Made by a program: the position numbers and the translations under genes. Shown in pieces: positions 61,930 through 64,000 of a DNA stretch of 64,000 bases (positions within the stretch are counted from its first letter, which is position 1; every line of letters begins with the position of its first letter). The notes beneath the pieces are model-generated. The model searched no databases, was not told the origin of the DNA, and saw nothing but the letters and a program-made list of their open reading frames with translations. The stretch is from the NCBI GenBank assembly GCA_947579605.1, contig OX388316.1, positions 18,665,290-18,729,289 on the forward strand. Reading direction: 5' to 3'. The DNA is from Athripsodes cinereus. Its lineage: Eukaryota > Arthropoda > Insecta > Trichoptera > Leptoceridae.

Positions 61930-64000
61930 AAAAAAAAATAGAATACATTGTCGTTATTCTTGCCTGGTTTCGAATATGTAATAAAAATGTTTTTTTTTTA
62001 AACACCACTAAAACATAGGTATTTGACATCTTTGGTTCAATGATGAAGTCACTTAAAATATCCTATGTTACGGCATAGAGGGAAATACCTGAATATTATA
62101 ATATGCAGTTATTTCATTGACTCCTCATCTTGTAGGAGATGCCGCGATAGTATAAAAAGAAAAGCGACATAAAAAACCAACTTGATATATGATTGCATAA
62201 TCATATGAAGTATTATATTTCATAGATATAAAAATAAAAAGTTGTGCAAAATCTTCAAAGTTATGCAACATATTGCAACACGTACATTTAAAAACTATTT
62301 TAATTAAACAACCAAAATGAAGGTGTAGCTGTGGTTATACTATAACTATTACTTAAACCAAACATACACACCATACAACTTTCTCATGAAAAGAAAACAC
62401 ACACTTAGCACTCCTATAATGGGTGTGTCCTGATGATTAAGCACATAACTTTCGTGCAAAACATGTCATGAGTGTAGAAAGGATCTCAACATATTGTATT
62501 TTGGTGATAAAAATTTTTATCGCACAAATTTCTTTGATATAGTTTTCAAAAGTTTGCCAACTTTTGTTAGTTTGTTTTTGAGGAAATGCTCAGATTAATA
62601 TCACCATGCTAAATCAAAAAGGTTTTTATTTGATGAATCGTGAAATGTATGTATTTTAGCACCTGATTATGGTGCACCTGAAATACCTATGACTTATGTA
62701 TAAAAATTGTCAAGTACCATTCGTGACATGTATTTGTTATTTTGTAACATTTCATAATATGACGTCACTCTCATCGAAATGAATAAAAAAATCTAAAACC
62801 TATAGGATATGTAGGTAAATCTTTCAACTTTATTTTGACAAAGAAATGAATTCTCGCATCTGTTCTTCAAATATTGTTTTACGAGAGAGGACAATCCTCC
62901 ACCTGGATTTTAAACCATCATTGTATGGAAAAGGAGAGAGGTGCAGATTGAGTCTGAAGTGAGAGGGAAAGTTGCAGCCGAGTGCAAGTATTTACCTGTA
63001 GTATAGTAAACTCAATACAATATTCAGCAGGTTTCATACAATATGTACCTACATAGGTATTTATAATAATAACTATACTTCACTCAGTTCTGTGTATTCG
63101 ATACTTCGGGTCAACGCATTTTGCTTCGACAACACGTACGTAATTTATGTATTTGTATATTTTATACAAAGTTAATAAAGAACCTATGGGCTAGGCTATT
63201 TGCAAAATTATAGCTTATTATTATATAGATGATAGTGCGAGGATGTGTCAATGGACAATTTTGAATAAAATTGAATTGAAACAAATAGCTGTTAAAAGGC
63301 AAAATCATCTGACATCGGCATTAACAAATAAAGAGCTCACTTTTTACGCGAGCATAAATATTATGTCTCTCGCATTTTATTTATTTACATATAGATGTGT
63401 CTGAAATAAATTTTGTCTTAAGTCTCCGATGGGAAAGAGTTTTTCGTGGTTTCAAAACTCTTGACATCTCTATTAAAAATCTGAAATACTGTCATCGGCT
63501 TATCGGTGAGTTCATTAAGTTTAGAGTTAAGTTTCAAATAAAATAATAACCATTCACAATAAATAGATTTCCAACCAGCCAGCAATTTAAAAGTAGCTTT
63601 TGGGCTTCATGTAAAGAGACGTGTTACAAATAGCCTACAAGAATAATATGTCTGCAGGTTGCAGCTGTACAACATGCATTCACAATAATAAATATACATG
63701 GTCATTGTACTTGACAAAGGATCGTAAAGCAATGAATGTATGATCGTAAAATAGTGCCTGCCATTAATTATTATTATTACTTATAGTGCTTCTAGACATA
63801 TATAAAGTAGTATAATACTTTTAATACATAGATACAGTCATAATACTGTACATTTTTTGAAAGTAAGTAATTAAAGGAAGTTATTTACTAATTGCATTTG
63901 TTTTGTAGAAATTATTGTAATTCTAAAAACATTGCAGGTTTGAAAACTTGCTAGCTTTTATGCCAACACTCGGTGATTTTATACAATTCATTTCAAAACT
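61930..64000. other. A+T-rich stretch with one decayed D1 copy
   Basis: At about 62020-62155 (+), TCAATGATGAAGTCACTTAA, ATATGCAGTTATTTCATTGA and CTCCTCATCTTGTAGGAGAT then GCCGCGATAGTATAAA follow the D1 order in decayed form. At 62880-63000 is a G/A-richer patch with no motif. No gene recognised. Confidence 0.45.

Overview
This window looks like gene-poor, A+T-rich nuclear DNA from an insect, most likely a moth or butterfly. By eye it is roughly 70% A+T. It has no operons, no ribosome-binding sites and no open frame longer than 134 codons, and that longest frame runs through a SINE. Lepidoptera is an inference. It rests on the style of the tRNA-derived SINEs, on the frequent short 'taggtacctac'-type strings, and on LINE 3' ends of the 'ttgtgcaataaag(att)n' and '(gaa)n' kinds common in moth genomes. 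No complete protein-coding gene is recognised; the window is probably intergenic or a long intron.

What can be annotated is a layered set of mobile-element remains. (1) Non-LTR retrotransposon (LINE) carboxy-terminal fragments lie at 20550-20705 (-), 23937-24057 (-), 31673-31867 (+), 33272-33505 (-), 50500-50735 (+) and 55119-55243 (+). Probable 3'-end or 3'-UTR pieces lie near 4966, 9120, 17044, 26470, 32917, 55838 and 57601. (2) There are two tRNA-derived SINE families: copies at 10590-10760 (+), 44803-45050 (-) and 60066-60269 (-), and copies at 42106-42263 (-) and 54611-54790 (+). (3) DNA-transposon-like non-autonomous elements include a piggyBac-type MITE with TTAA at both ends (6621-7281), a TA-flanked MITE with a SINE nested in it (44735-45242), and a 214-bp terminal-inverted-repeat element flanked by a 15-bp direct repeat (61516-61729). 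(4) A degenerate dispersed repeat of about 230 bp occurs at least 16 times on both strands. Its 3' end carries a CCCACTTGTGGG palindrome followed by a TGCCGTGATGGTAT-like end.

Several structures stand out from ordinary repeat background. They are a tandem array of three almost identical 186-bp units (20925-21479); a hairpin with 137-nt arms differing at only about 3 positions (17518-17810); a hairpin with perfect 75-nt arms (40192-40367); an inverted pair of 39-bp coding-like segments that each carry a GTAAGT (38056-38307); and a 145-bp retroposon with a perfect 18-bp target-site duplication inside an older copy of the dispersed repeat (59004-59148).

Only one stretch has a moderately convincing non-repeat coding look, 53257-53588 (+). 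It is much richer in G+C than its surroundings, is open for 106 codons and is preceded by a plausible branch site and splice acceptor. A second, weaker one is 47173-47394 (-). I could not identify either. All identifications come from reading the sequence and from family knowledge; no search was run.
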